The translations under genes and the position numbers were made by a program. A stretch of 64,000 nt of DNA from Stenotrophomonas indicatrix (lineage in GTDB: Bacteria > Pseudomonadota > Gammaproteobacteria > Xanthomonadales > Xanthomonadaceae): contig NZ_PEJS01000001.1 in assembly GCF_002750975.1 (NCBI RefSeq), positions 2,418,001-2,482,000 on the forward strand, read 5' to 3'. Position 1 is the stretch's first letter; every line of letters starts with the position of its first letter. The notes under the pieces were generated by a model, which was given only the letters and a program-made list of their open reading frames with translations, was not told the origin of the DNA and did no database searches. This document shows positions 8,970 to 17,393 of the stretch, piece after piece.

Positions 8970-10055
8970 TCAGCCGTGACGCTGCTGGAAATCGGCCATG
9001 AAGGCGACCAGCGCCTCCGCCCCGGCCAGCGGCATGGCGTTGTAAAGCGAGGCGCGGATGCCACCGACCACCTTGTGACCCTTCAGCGCCAGCAGGCCGG
9101 CGGCCTTGGCATCGGCGACGAAACGGGCATCGAGGTCGGTGTTCGGCAGGAAGAACGGGATGTTCATCCGCGAGCGCGCCGAATGGGCGACCTCGTTGCG
9201 ATAGAAGCCGCCGGAGGCATCGATGGCGCCGTACACCAGCGCGGCCTTGGCGGCGTTGCGTTTGGCGAACTCGACCACGCCACCTTCGGCCAGCATCCAC
9301 TTGAACACCAGACCGGCCAGGTACCAGTTCCAGGTGGGCGGGGTGTTGAGCATGGAATCGCGGGCGACGTGCGAGCGGTAATCGAAGATGTCCGCGCGTG
9401 GCTGGCCACTACGCTCCAGCAGGTCGCGACGGATGATCATCACCGCGATGCCGACCGGGCCCAGGTTCTTCTGCGCACCGGCATAGATGACACCGTAGCG
9501 GCGCACATCCAGCGGCTCGCTGGCGATGGACGAACTGAAGTCGGCCACCAGCGGCACGTTGCCGGTCTCGGGCACATCACGGAACTCGACGCCGTGGATG
9601 GTCTCGTTGGCAGTGATGTGCACGTACGCGGCATCGGGAGAGAGCTGCCAACCGGCGCGCTCGGGTAGCTGGCGATACCCTTCGGCCTCGCTGCTGGCGG
9701 CGATGTTGACGTCCACGTAGGGGCTGGCCTGCTTGACTGCGGTCTTGCCCCAGTGGCCGGTGACCACGTAGTCGGCACGCTGGCCGGGGCTGGCGAAGTT
9801 GAGCGGGATCAACGCCTGCTGGGTAGTGGCGCCACCAGGCAGGAACAGCACCGCATAGTCCTCGGGAATGTCGAGCAGGCGACGCAGGTCGGCCTCGGCC
9901 TCGGCGGCCACGGACATGAACTCCGGACCGCGATGGCTCATTTCCACGATGGAGGCACCGCTACCGTGCCAGTCCAGCATTTCCGCCTGCGCCTGGCGCA
10001 GGACCGATTCCGGCAACGTTGCAGGGCCGGCACTGAAGTTGAACGCGCGCGTCAT
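8970..10055 (-). CDS. serC: Phosphoserine aminotransferase
   Basis: A 361-residue class V PLP aminotransferase producing phosphoserine, and 4-phosphohydroxythreonine for PLP synthesis. It starts [19 protein letters not shown], the family's invariant N-terminus, and carries the PLP lysine in [13 protein letters not shown] near residue 198. The C-terminal [13 protein letters not shown] substrate-binding segment is present. The ATG at 10055 is the only start giving this N-terminus. It is first of a serC-pheA-aroA run; this pairing of serine and aromatic genes is known from pseudomonad mixed-function operons, although tyrA, hisC and cmk are absent here. Confidence 0.97.
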   Translation of the reverse strand: MTRAFNFSAGPATLPESVLRQAQAEMLDWHGSGASIVEMSHRGPEFMSVAAEAEADLRRLLDIPEDYAVLFLPGGATTQQALIPLNFASPGQRADYVVTGHWGKTAVKQASPYVDVNIAASSEAEGYRQLPERAGWQLSPDAAYVHITANETIHGVEFRDVPETGNVPLVADFSSSIASEPLDVRRYGVIYAGAQKNLGPVGIAVMIIRRDLLERSGQPRADIFDYRSHVARDSMLNTPPTWNWYLAGLVFKWMLAEGGVVEFAKRNAAKAALVYGAIDASGGFYRNEVAHSARSRMNIPFFLPNTDLDARFVADAKAAGLLALKGHKVVGGIRASLYNAMPLAGAEALVAFMADFQQRHG

Positions 10056-10187
10056 GGCACACCTGTGGGGCAAGACCCCTAGTATGCCGCACTGCACCAG
10101 CCTTGCGGCCTTGTGGCGCAAGGGAAATTTGGTTGCATCCGTATCCATTGCCGCGGCGGCACTACCCAAAGCGGGTTGGTCCGGGCG

Positions 10188-10210
10188 GTAGCGCCGGGCC
10201 ATGCCCGGCG
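10188..10210 (+). repeat. SMAG palindrome, GCCGGGC subtype
   Basis: GTAGCGCCGGGCCATGCCCG then GCG, 9 bases beyond the 3' end of the FHA-domain gene and upstream of serC. Confidence 0.88.
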
Positions 10211-10218
10211 GAACGAAT

Positions 10219-11028
10219 TCAGCGCGCGCCGAACCAGAGCAGCAGGCTGAGCACGGCTGCCAGCAGCAACGCACTGCCCAGCAGCCACGGCCAGCGCCGC
10301 ACCCGACGCGGAGCGACCGGTACCACCGGTGCCTGTTCGGCTTCGTCGCTGCCTTCGTCATCGGCCAGTGGCGGCCGCCGGCGCGGGTCGTGCGGCACTT
10401 CCAGCACGAACCGGTGCTGGCCGTCGAACACCACCTGGTCGCCGGCCTGCAGCCAGCAGTGGCGTACGGCAAGGCCGTTGACCCGGGTGCCATCGGCACT
10501 GCCCAGGTCGCGCAGCAGTACCCGCTCGCCATGGACTTCCACCCGCGCGTGCTGTTCGGCAAAGGCGGGCTCATCGATCTCGATGTCGACATCGCTGCCA
10601 CGGCCGATCACCCGCGCGCGCGACAGGGGGTAGCTGCGGCCGTGGTGCAGGCCGCCCACACCGCGCAGCAGGCGCTGCTCGTCACCGCTGCCTTCGACGC
10701 TGGCTGCCGGCGCCGGTGCCTGCAGCAGGGTGTCGACCTCGCCCTGCAGGACCATTTCCACGCCATCGACGTAGACCGCGTCGCCCGCCCTCAGCAGGGC
10801 CATGCGCCGCACCGGGCGACCATTCACATGGATGCCACGGATACCGTTGCCGACCTGCAGCCAGAGGCCGCGGTCGTCCATGCAGAACTGCGCAAGCAGC
10901 AGCGCGCCGTTGCCGGCATCACCGAGGCGCACGCTGCCGTTTGCCTGGCGCACGATGCGCTGCACCCCGGGCCGCAGCGGCTGGTCGGGCTGTTGTTGTT
11001 GACTGAAGTGAACTAGCAGGTTCTGCAC
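10219..11028 (-). CDS. Twin FHA-domain membrane protein
   Basis: A protein of about 269 residues if translation begins at the GTG at 11028. Two forkhead-associated domains are visible: the first near residues 30-95 ([23 protein letters not shown]), the second near 120-205 with the canonical [19 protein letters not shown] and [14 protein letters not shown]. These bind phosphothreonine peptides. A linker and one C-terminal membrane segment ([20 protein letters not shown]) follow, placing the FHA domains in the cytoplasm. The start is uncertain: no clear ribosome site lies before 11028, and the frame stays open to 11205, where it would overlap the divergent gene. No kinase or phosphatase partner is nearby. 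Confidence 0.85.
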   Translation of the reverse strand: MQNLLVHFSQQQQPDQPLRPGVQRIVRQANGSVRLGDAGNGALLLAQFCMDDRGLWLQVGNGIRGIHVNGRPVRRMALLRAGDAVYVDGVEMVLQGEVDTLLQAPAPAASVEGSGDEQRLLRGVGGLHHGRSYPLSRARVIGRGSDVDIEIDEPAFAEQHARVEVHGERVLLRDLGSADGTRVNGLAVRHCWLQAGDQVVFDGQHRFVLEVPHDPRRRPPLADDEGSDEAEQAPVVPVAPRRVRRWPWLLGSALLLAAVLSLLLWFGAR

Positions 11029-11153
11029 GCGGCGCAGACTAGCAGGTTGGCCGCCCACGAAGAAGAACCTGCGATGAGCGCTTGGCGTGGGCGCCGTCGA
11101 TGCGCACAATGCTCGCCCTCTCAATTGATCCCCGCCCTGCGCCAGGAGCCTGC

Positions 11154-11429
11154 ATGTCCACCATCGATGTCCGCCACGCCCACACCCTGCCCGACACCCA
11201 GGCACGTGAAGCGATCGAGCAGGTTGCCGCCAAGCTGGGCGAACGCTTCGGCCTGAAGTCGTCGTGGGCCGCCGACGTGCTGAATTTCTCCGGCAGTGGC
11301 GTGGACGGTGCGATCGAACTGCAGCCGGGCGCGGTGCGGGTCACGGCCAAGCTGGGCTTCCTGCTGTCGGCAATGAAGGGCATGGTCGAAAGCGAGATCC
11401 AGCGCGTGTTGAAGGAAAAGCTGGGCTGA
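11154..11429 (+). CDS. Polyhydroxyalkanoic acid system family protein
   Basis: A 91-residue cytoplasmic protein. The sequence STIDVRHAHTLPDTQAREAI near the start and the end (LLSAMKGMVESEIQRVLKEKLG) match the small PHA_gran_rgn family found beside PHA-granule genes. CAGGAGC precedes the ATG by 6 bases. A phasin-like gene follows 81 bases downstream in the same orientation, supporting a link to granule or membrane-surface binding. No PHA synthase gene is present in the window, so the actual substrate is open. The family assignment is from pattern recognition. Confidence 0.8.
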   Translation: MSTIDVRHAHTLPDTQAREAIEQVAAKLGERFGLKSSWAADVLNFSGSGVDGAIELQPGAVRVTAKLGFLLSAMKGMVESEIQRVLKEKLG

Positions 11430-11510
11430 ACCTGCGCTGCGGCCATCACGGCCCAGCAACGGCGCGCCGCGCTACTCTCGGGGATAGGCCCAACTCCCAC
11501 GGGGAATGCA

Positions 11511-12002
11511 ATGAACCGTTACGAGAATGACGATCGCCGCGACGACGATGCCGGCTTCGGCGACCAGGCAGAGCGCTTTTCGCGCAAGCTGAGCGATTCG
11601 GCACAGCAGGTCTGGCTGGCCGGTCTGGGCGCCCTGGGGCGCGCGCAGGCAGAGGGAGGCCGTTTCTTCGATGGCCTGGTGAAGGAAGGCGAAGCCTGGG
11701 AAGCCCGCCGCCGTGAACGCAGCGGCGAGCAGGAACCGGGCTGGCGCGACAACGTCGAGCACTCGCTGGACGAAGCCCGCGAGAAGGCGTCCGGAACCTG
11801 GGACAAGGTCAACAAGGCCTTCGATGACCAGGTGCAGGGCGTACTCAAGCGACTGCACGTGCCGACCGCCGATCAGGTGACCGCGCTGGAAGCCCGCATC
11901 GATGCCCTGACCGCGCGCCTGGCCAAGCTCGAACACCGTGCCTCCACCGACGTGGACGCCCCCTCGCCGGGCAGCCATCAGTCGCCGGGCAGCACGCCCT
12001 GA
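11511..12002 (+). CDS. Phasin-family (PHA-granule-associated-like) protein
   Basis: A 163-residue, highly charged helical protein. The core (residues 20-65: ERFSRKLSDSAQQVWLAGLG, then EGGRFFDGLVKEGE) is the amphipathic helix pair seen in PhaI/PhaF-type phasins. Residues 80-135 continue as a helix, and a short coiled coil (TALEARIDALTARLAKLEHR) gives oligomerisation. The tail is Pro/Ser-rich. GGGGAA lies 7 bases before the ATG. It pairs with the preceding PHA-system gene. The gene ends in a large two-tier hairpin with a T tract, which may be a terminator or a stable 3' RNA. Confidence 0.82.
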   Translation: MNRYENDDRRDDDAGFGDQAERFSRKLSDSAQQVWLAGLGALGRAQAEGGRFFDGLVKEGEAWEARRRERSGEQEPGWRDNVEHSLDEAREKASGTWDKVNKAFDDQVQGVLKRLHVPTADQVTALEARIDALTARLAKLEHRASTDVDAPSPGSHQSPGSTP

Positions 12003-12048
12003 ACCGCCCTTGTTGCAACGCAATAAATTTTCGTTGACAATCGCGTAG

Positions 12049-12116
12049 AACCCGCCAATCGCTTCGGCTGCCGTTTGTTCCCTCCCCTCACGGCTTCAGG
12101 ATTGGCGGGTTTTTTC
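12049..12116 (+). terminator. Two-tier hairpin terminator; possible 3'-derived small RNA
   Basis: A perfect 12-bp stem (AACCCGCCAATC at 12049-12060, GATTGGCGGGTT at 12100-12111) ends in a run of T. The 39-base interior holds a second hairpin (GCCGT 12070-12074 / ACGGC 12090-12094) exposing a C-rich loop, TTGTTCCCTCCCCTC. A TTGACA hexamer lies at 12034-12039, but the matching -10 is poor. Confidence 0.75.
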
Positions 12117-12240
12117 GTGTCTGGCGCGTGCGGATCTGCGGGCTGCATCACGGTTGTTGTCGGGAACACCCTGACGCAATCAACCGGTCGGCCCTTTACA
12201 CTGTGGGCTTCCGTTTTCGCCCCTTCCGTCGTCGCCCTGC

Positions 12241-13257
12241 ATGCTTCCCTGGATTCTGGCCCTGCTGTCGGCCCTGCTTACCTGCACCCTGGCCACCGTG
12301 TACCTGTGGTGGTTCAAGCGTCGACGTACCGAAATGCAACTGGGCCTGCAGGCCCTGGCGGGCATGCACTGGCGTGAGTTCTCCACGCTGATCAAGCGCA
12401 TGCTGCGCGAGCAGCGCGGCCTGCGTGAACTGCAGGATCCGAGCGAGGAAAGCCGCGAGCCGAGCAGCGATTTCCTGCTCAGCGATGGACCGAACACCTG
12501 GCGGGTGTCGTGCAAGCACGGCCTGGCCTATCGCATCGGCACCGCTGCGGTGAACGAACTGGGTGCTGCCGCGCGACTGGCAGGCGCCAAGGGCGGCATG
12601 CTGATCACCGAAGGCCGGGTTGAACGCGATGGCCTGGGCGCGGCGGAAAAGCAGGCAGTGGAAGTAATCGATGGTCCGCGCCTGTGGCCACTGCTGCAGC
12701 CCTACCTGCCGGCCGATGTTGAGACCCGCGTGCGCGCGATCGCCCGCCATGAGGCGCTGCGCCGCATCGCCATTGCCGCACTGGCCTCAGTGACGCTGGG
12801 CCTGCTGGTCGGGCTTGGCCTGCAGGGCCTGCGCCCGGAACAGGCGGACTCGGTCCCAGCACCGGCCGTTGCACCTGTAGCGCCGCCGACTGCACGTCCT
12901 GTGCCGACGCCCGCCGCGCCGGAAAGCGCCGCGAATGCGCCCGCTCCCATGGTCGCCGCAGCCGCGGCGCAGAATGGCGACGACACGCGCAGCAATCCCA
13001 ACCCGGACGCTGCCACGCTGGACCGCTACCAGGCCGAACTGGCCCGCGCGCTGGCGGGGCAATCCGGTATCGCCAGCGGCGTCTGGCTGACCCGGCAGAC
13101 GCTGGCCATCAACCGCACCGGTGAACTGGAAACGGTGTGGCCACGCGTGTGCCAGGAAGTGCTGCGCTACCCCGCCCTGCGCAACGTGCGCGTGCAGCTC
13201 AACGCCCGCCCCGGCGTGGATGAGCCGGTGCGCTGGCGGCAGTGCGCGACGTATTGA
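12241..13257 (+). CDS. Membrane-anchored Mrr/PD-(D/E)xK-like protein
   Basis: A 338-residue protein. Residues 4-25 are a membrane anchor (ILALLSALLTCTLATVYLWW). Residues 38-160 resemble the Mrr-type restriction endonuclease-like fold: HWREFSTLIKRMLREQRG, Asp77 in the SSDFLLSDG strand, and RVSCKHGLAYRIGTAAVNEL with Cys91-Lys92. A second membrane segment (about 170-192) follows, then a Pro/Ala-rich periplasmic linker and a C-terminal domain of about 80 residues. In active Mrr enzymes the residue two before the lysine is usually Gln or Glu; here it is Ser90, so nuclease activity is doubtful. Membrane tethering also argues against a normal restriction role. Function unknown. Confidence 0.78.
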   Translation: MLPWILALLSALLTCTLATVYLWWFKRRRTEMQLGLQALAGMHWREFSTLIKRMLREQRGLRELQDPSEESREPSSDFLLSDGPNTWRVSCKHGLAYRIGTAAVNELGAAARLAGAKGGMLITEGRVERDGLGAAEKQAVEVIDGPRLWPLLQPYLPADVETRVRAIARHEALRRIAIAALASVTLGLLVGLGLQGLRPEQADSVPAPAVAPVAPPTARPVPTPAAPESAANAPAPMVAAAAAQNGDDTRSNPNPDAATLDRYQAELARALAGQSGIASGVWLTRQTLAINRTGELETVWPRVCQEVLRYPALRNVRVQLNARPGVDEPVRWRQCATY

Positions 13258-13303
13258 TGGGCTGCCGGGTGTAGCGCCAGGCGCGTGCCCGGTCGCCGTA
13301 TCG

Positions 13304-13696
13304 TCAGCCCCGTGACGCCAGGTGCGCGATGTAACTGGAGCGCGACTCGCCGGCCGCCTTGGCCTGCGCATCCAGGCGCGCAAGGACACGGCGCGGCAAG
13401 CTGATGTTGACGCGCTCAATGGTGTCATCCAGCAACGAAGGGTCGATGCAGATGTAAGCGAGGATCCATCCTGCTGCAGCTCCGGCCTCGGCTACCACCT
13501 TCTGTGGCGATGAAGGGCGTGGAATCGAGCGGCCGGCATCCAGCGCGGCGTCGATCCATGCCAGTGCCGCCTCTTCGGCAGACGTCAATGCATCGTCGAG
13601 TGTGTCGGCAGCCGAGAAGCAGCCAGGCAGGTCCGGCGCGATCACGCTCCACGCGGTGCGTTCATCACCGGCCTCGATCAAGACTGGATATCGCAT
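13304..13696 (-). CDS. hicB: HicB-family antitoxin
   Basis: A 130-residue antitoxin with the HicB partial RNase H-like domain (MRYPVLIEAGDERTAWSVI, PDLPGCFSAADTLDDALTSA) and a C-terminal ribbon-helix-helix DNA-binding segment (RVNISLPRRVLARLDAQAKA) near residues 93-125. It neutralises HicA and represses the operon. It follows hicA by 9 bases on the same strand, the common hicAB order. Length is typical. The remaining sequence shows no frameshift, so the antitoxin looks intact. Confidence 0.93.
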   Translation of the reverse strand: MRYPVLIEAGDERTAWSVIAPDLPGCFSAADTLDDALTSAEEAALAWIDAALDAGRSIPRPSSPQKVVAEAGAAAGWILAYICIDPSLLDDTIERVNISLPRRVLARLDAQAKAAGESRSSYIAHLASRG

Positions 13697-13705
13697 GAGG
13701 GCCTC

Positions 13706-13888
13706 CTACGTCAGTCCCGCAAGCTTCCGCAGTGCCTGCACCAACCCTTTTCCCAGATCCTTTTTGGGATGAGGAACGGTGATGATGTGAGGCCGGTACG
13801 GATGCACGAATACATGATGGGATCCGCGGATCCGGTTGCAGTACCAGCCCGCCGCTTCCAGCTCCCGGATGAGGTCCCTGCTTTTCAT
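13706..13888 (-). CDS. hicA: HicA-family mRNA interferase toxin
   Basis: A 60-residue dsRBD-like toxin. It shows the family pattern: MKSRDLIRELEAAGWYCNRI, catalytic His in GSHHVFVHP, and the closing DLGKGLVQALRKLAGL. HicA cleaves mRNA when free of HicB. The ATG at 13888 starts exactly at the conserved MKSRDLI; the longer frame to 14176 has no family similarity. It is transcribed first, with hicB 9 bases downstream. Full length and conserved histidine suggest an active toxin. Confidence 0.93.
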   Translation of the reverse strand: MKSRDLIRELEAAGWYCNRIRGSHHVFVHPYRPHIITVPHPKKDLGKGLVQALRKLAGLT

Positions 13889-13931
13889 GCAGGAACCATA
13901 CACATCGTACACACGCACCGACAGAGCGCAA
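13889..13931 (-). promoter_or_regulatory. Candidate hicAB promoter/operator
   Basis: On the minus strand, TTGCGC and TACGAT are separated by 16 bases, upstream of the hicA ATG. The -10 lies inside an imperfect repeat (plus strand TACACATCG then TACACACG), a possible site for the RHH domain of HicB. The call rests on position and pattern only. Confidence 0.35.
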
Positions 13932-13974
13932 GACGACAGAGCCGGCAACGCCACGGCGAAGGGAATGTCCGCCG

Positions 13975-14703
13975 CTATCGCGCACCGGGTGCGAAACGGG
14001 CGACCAGATCCCAAGCATCGCCCAGGAACATCTGGCGCACGCGGGTGATCGGCTGTTCGCCGCGCCAGGTCAGGCGCTCGATCACCAGGCAGGCGGTACC
14101 GGGCTTCACGTCCAGCAGCCTGGCGGTGGACGCATCGGCGCCCCAGGCGCTGATGCGGTGCTGGGCGCGCGTCCACGACACGTTCTGCAGCAGCCAGCTG
14201 CCCGGTGCGGTGGTGCTGAAATCCACCTCCAGCACCTCGGGCACGCCGACCGGGCTGATCAGGCGATGCTCCAGCGCCAGCGGCCGGCCATCGGCCAGAT
14301 GCAGGCAGCGCATCGCCAGCAACTGCTCACTGCCGGCCAGTTCCACTTCGCCGGCATTGGCTGCCTCGGCCAGGCGCAGTTCACGCTGCAGCAGCCGGTA
14401 GCCGTACTGATGTCCGCGCGATCCGACCTCCATTGCGATGTCAGGGATCTCCAGCGCCACCTGCTCCAGATGCGGTGGCTGTCGAGCCACGAAGGAGCCC
14501 GCTCGGCGGCGGCGCTCGATCATGCCGCTCTCGGCCAGCGCCGTCAGCACCTTGTTCACCGTCATCCGCGAGCAACCGTACTGCTCCATCAGTTCGTGCT
14601 CGTACGGAATACGGAAGCCCGGCGCCCACTCTCCGCTGAGGATGCGGCTTTCCAGGTCGCTGCGGATGCGCTGGTTGAGCGTGGCGGACTTGCTGGCCTT
14701 CAC
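13975..14703 (-). CDS. hutC: Histidine utilisation repressor HutC
   Basis: A 242-residue GntR/HutC-type regulator: winged helix-turn-helix in residues 5-75 (IRSDLESRILSGEWAPGFRI, CSRMTVNKVLTALAESGMIE) and a UTRA effector domain (about 90-235) that binds urocanate, releasing DNA. The GTG at 14703 is the start: it immediately precedes the wHTH, and the in-frame region upstream to 15054 lies over hutF. It is 28 bases downstream of hutF on the same strand, so repressor and HutF are probably co-transcribed and autoregulated through the operator at 16126-16147. Confidence 0.94.
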   Translation of the reverse strand: MKASKSATLNQRIRSDLESRILSGEWAPGFRIPYEHELMEQYGCSRMTVNKVLTALAESGMIERRRRAGSFVARQPPHLEQVALEIPDIAMEVGSRGHQYGYRLLQRELRLAEAANAGEVELAGSEQLLAMRCLHLADGRPLALEHRLISPVGVPEVLEVDFSTTAPGSWLLQNVSWTRAQHRISAWGADASTARLLDVKPGTACLVIERLTWRGEQPITRVRQMFLGDAWDLVARFAPGAR

Positions 14704-14731
14704 GGGGTGGAGTCTCGATGGTGGGAGGCGA

Positions 14732-16102
14732 TCAGCCCAGCACGCCACGCAGGGCAGCGGCGAAGGCGCTGGTGATGGCCTCGCGCTGCAGGTGGCGGCC
14801 CTCGGCCACGCACTGGCGGCCATGGCGCCAGACCGATCGCAGCGCGCCATTACGTGCGGCGAACACCCAGCTGTCAAGCCATGCGTCACCGTGTCGCGCC
14901 TGCAACGCCGGGTGCGCGACATCCAGTTCAACCATGTCTGCGCTGGCACCCACCTGCAGGCCGGCGGCCACACCCAGCGCCTGGGCACCGCCCTGCAGCG
15001 CACCCTCGAACAGGAAACGCCCAGTGCTGCGGCCGGCATCCGGAGCCAACACATTGCGACCCCGCAGGGTCAGGCGCTGGCCGTATTCCAGCAGGCGCAA
15101 CTCTTCTGCGGCATCGATCAGCACGTTGGAATCGGAGCCCACGCCGAAGCGCCCGCCCTCGCGCGCGAAGGCCTGCATCGGGAACAGGCCGTCGCCCAGG
15201 TTGGCCTCGGTGATCGGGCACAGCCCGGCCACGGCGTTGCTGGCGACCATCTGCGCGCGCTCGTCGTCGGTGATGTGGGTGGCGTGCACCAGGCACCAGC
15301 GCGCATCGACCGGGGCATGCTCGTACAGCCACTGCACCGGTCGCCGGCCACTCCACGCCAGGCAGGCCTCGACCTCGCGCACCTGCTCGGCGATATGGAT
15401 GTGTATCGGGCCATCGGTAAGCGGCAGCAGTGCGCTCAGCTCCTCGCCCGTCACCGCGCGCAGGCTGTGCGGGGCGATGCCGAGCACCGCATCGGGCAGC
15501 GTGGCCAGCGCGGTGCGGGCGCCATCAAGCAGCTGCGCGAACCCGTCTACATCATGGATGAGGCGGCGCTGTGCCGGGTTCGGCGGCGCCCCACCGAAAT
15601 CGGCGTGGGCGTAGAACACCGGCAGCAGGGTCAGGCCGATGCCGGTCTGCGCGGCTGCAGCTGCAATCTGCGCGCTCATCTCGGCGCGATCGGCGTAGGG
15701 GCGGCCATCGGCATCGTGGTGCAGGTAGTGGAATTCGCCGACACGGGTGAAGCCGCTTTCCAGCATTTCCATGTAGGCCTGGGCGGCGATGGCCTGCACT
15801 GCGTCCGGGCGCAGACGGGCCAGGAAGCGGTACATCAGTTCGCGCCAGCTCCAGAAACTGTCGCCGTCGCCGCCACCGATCTCGGTCAGGCCGGCCATGC
15901 CGCGCTGGAAGGCGTGGCTGTGCAGGTTCGGCAGGCCCGGTACCAGGATGCCCACGCGGGTATCGCCCTGCTGCGCAGCCTGCCCACGCGTGACCTCGGC
16001 GATGCGCCCGTCCTGCACCTGCAGGCGGACGTCGGCGGCCCAGCCGTCGGACAGCAGGGCATGGGTGGCATGGAAGGAGTGCGCGGAACGCGAATCGGAC
16101 AT
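14732..16102 (-). CDS. hutF: Formimidoylglutamate deiminase
   Basis: A 456-residue amidohydrolase. Zn-binding LPNLHSHAFQRGMAGLTE lies near residues 57-74; the metal ligands continue in HIHIAEQ near 240 and VHATHITDDE near 275, and Asp in VGSDSNVL near 325. HutF deiminates N-formimino-glutamate to N-formylglutamate, the variant route that then needs HutG, which is present opposite. Related guanine deaminases share the fold, but the hut context settles the call. It is first gene of the minus arm, divergent from hutI across a 67-bp operator region. Confidence 0.96.
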   Translation of the reverse strand: MSDSRSAHSFHATHALLSDGWAADVRLQVQDGRIAEVTRGQAAQQGDTRVGILVPGLPNLHSHAFQRGMAGLTEIGGGDGDSFWSWRELMYRFLARLRPDAVQAIAAQAYMEMLESGFTRVGEFHYLHHDADGRPYADRAEMSAQIAAAAAQTGIGLTLLPVFYAHADFGGAPPNPAQRRLIHDVDGFAQLLDGARTALATLPDAVLGIAPHSLRAVTGEELSALLPLTDGPIHIHIAEQVREVEACLAWSGRRPVQWLYEHAPVDARWCLVHATHITDDERAQMVASNAVAGLCPITEANLGDGLFPMQAFAREGGRFGVGSDSNVLIDAAEELRLLEYGQRLTLRGRNVLAPDAGRSTGRFLFEGALQGGAQALGVAAGLQVGASADMVELDVAHPALQARHGDAWLDSWVFAARNGALRSVWRHGRQCVAEGRHLQREAITSAFAAALRGVLG

Positions 16103-16125
16103 GGCTGGACAACCCGAATTGGACG

Positions 16126-16147
16126 CCTATATTGTATAGACATATAA
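16126..16147. promoter_or_regulatory. HutC-type operator in the hutF-hutI divergent promoter
   Basis: The short AT-rich island in the 67-bp gap reads CCTATATTGTATAGACATAT with a dyad centred on TGTATAGACA, close to the TGTATATACA-type site bound by HutC/GntR regulators. It is placed to repress both arms. It may also contain -10 elements for each direction. Confidence 0.72.
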
Positions 16148-16169
16148 GCACAGCCGCGTTCTGGATGCC

Positions 16170-17393
16170 ATGCACGTCGATACCCTCTGGTCCAACGTCC
16201 ACCTGATGACCCTCGATGGCGAGGGCCTGGGTGTCCTGCGCGATGGAGTACTGGCCGCCACCGATGGCCGCATCGTGCACGTCGGCCCCGCCGGCAGCGA
16301 TGCCGACCTGCAGCCGACCACCCGCATCGACGGCGAAGGCCGATGGATCTCGCCTGGTCTGATCGATTGCCACACCCACCTGGTCTACGCCGGCAACCGC
16401 GCCAACGAATTCGAGCAGCGCCTGCAGGGCGTGAGCTATGCCGAGATCGCCCGTGCCGGTGGCGGTATCGTCTCTACGGTGCGCGCCACCCGTGCTGCCT
16501 CGCCAGAGCAGTTGGCACGCGAGAGCCGCCCGCGCCTGCTGGCGATGCGCGCCGAAGGCGTAACCACCATCGAGATCAAGTCCGGCTACGGCCTGACCCT
16601 GCAGGACGAGCGCAAGCAGTTGCAGGTGGCACGAGCGCTGGGCGAGGAATGCCGGGTGAACGTGGTGCCGACCTTCCTCGGTGCGCACGCGGTGCCGCCC
16701 GGTCGCGAGGCGCAGGAATACACCGATGAGGTGTGCGAGGTGATGATTCCGGCCATCGCTGCAGAAGGCCTGGCCGAGGCCGTGGACATCTTCTGCGAGA
16801 ACATCGCGTTCTCGCCGGCGCAGGCCCGCCAGGTATTCGACGCTGCGCGTGCGCATGGTCTGGCGATCAAGATCCACGCCGAACAACTGAGCAACCAGCA
16901 TGGCGCCGAACTGGCGGCCGGTTTCGGCGCGCTGTCGGCGGACCATATCGAACACCTGGACGACGCCGGCATCGCCGCGATGGCCGCCGCCGGTACCGTC
17001 GCCGTGCTGCTGCCGGGCGCGTTCTACTTCACCCGCGATACCACCCTGCCGCCAATCGCCGCGCTGCGTGCGGCCGGCGTGCCGCTGGCACTGGCCACCG
17101 ACAGCAACCCCGGCACCTCGCCGCTGACCAGCCCGCTGCTGGCAATGAACATGGGCGCCACCCTGTTCCGCCTGACCGTGGACGAGTGCATCGCCGGCTT
17201 CACCCGTGAAGCGGCGCGTGCGCTGGGCCATGGCGAGCGCATCGGCCGCCTGGCCGTCGGCATGGACTGCGACCTGGCGATCTGGGACATCGACGCCCCC
17301 GCCGACCTGGTCTATCGCATTGGATTCAACCCGCTGCACGCGCGCGTGGTGCGCGGACAGCCCGACCTGCCTGCCTCCTGGAGCAACACATGA
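16170..17393 (+). CDS. hutI: Imidazolonepropionase
   Basis: A 407-residue metal-dependent amidohydrolase opening the imidazolone ring to give formiminoglutamate (third step of histidine breakdown). Features: [20 protein letters not shown] near residues 68-87 (metal ligands and substrate Arg), GYGLTLQDE near 140, [10 protein letters not shown] near 236, and the metal Asp in [11 protein letters not shown] near 311. Length matches the family. It is first of the plus arm; its stop overlaps the hutH start by 4 bases (ATGA), indicating translational coupling. Confidence 0.97.
   Translation: MHVDTLWSNVHLMTLDGEGLGVLRDGVLAATDGRIVHVGPAGSDADLQPTTRIDGEGRWISPGLIDCHTHLVYAGNRANEFEQRLQGVSYAEIARAGGGIVSTVRATRAASPEQLARESRPRLLAMRAEGVTTIEIKSGYGLTLQDERKQLQVARALGEECRVNVVPTFLGAHAVPPGREAQEYTDEVCEVMIPAIAAEGLAEAVDIFCENIAFSPAQARQVFDAARAHGLAIKIHAEQLSNQHGAELAAGFGALSADHIEHLDDAGIAAMAAAGTVAVLLPGAFYFTRDTTLPPIAALRAAGVPLALATDSNPGTSPLTSPLLAMNMGATLFRLTVDECIAGFTREAARALGHGERIGRLAVGMDCDLAIWDIDAPADLVYRIGFNPLHARVVRGQPDLPASWSNT

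Noticed and set aside
12034..12062. Independent promoter (TTGACA) for a small RNA
   Set aside because: At 17-18 bp spacing the would-be -10 is AATCGC/ATCGCT, far from consensus, so it is not listed as a promoter.
14732..16102. Guanine deaminase or other amidohydrolase
   Set aside because: The divergent hut operon, hutC downstream and hutG opposite make formimidoylglutamate deiminase the consistent call.
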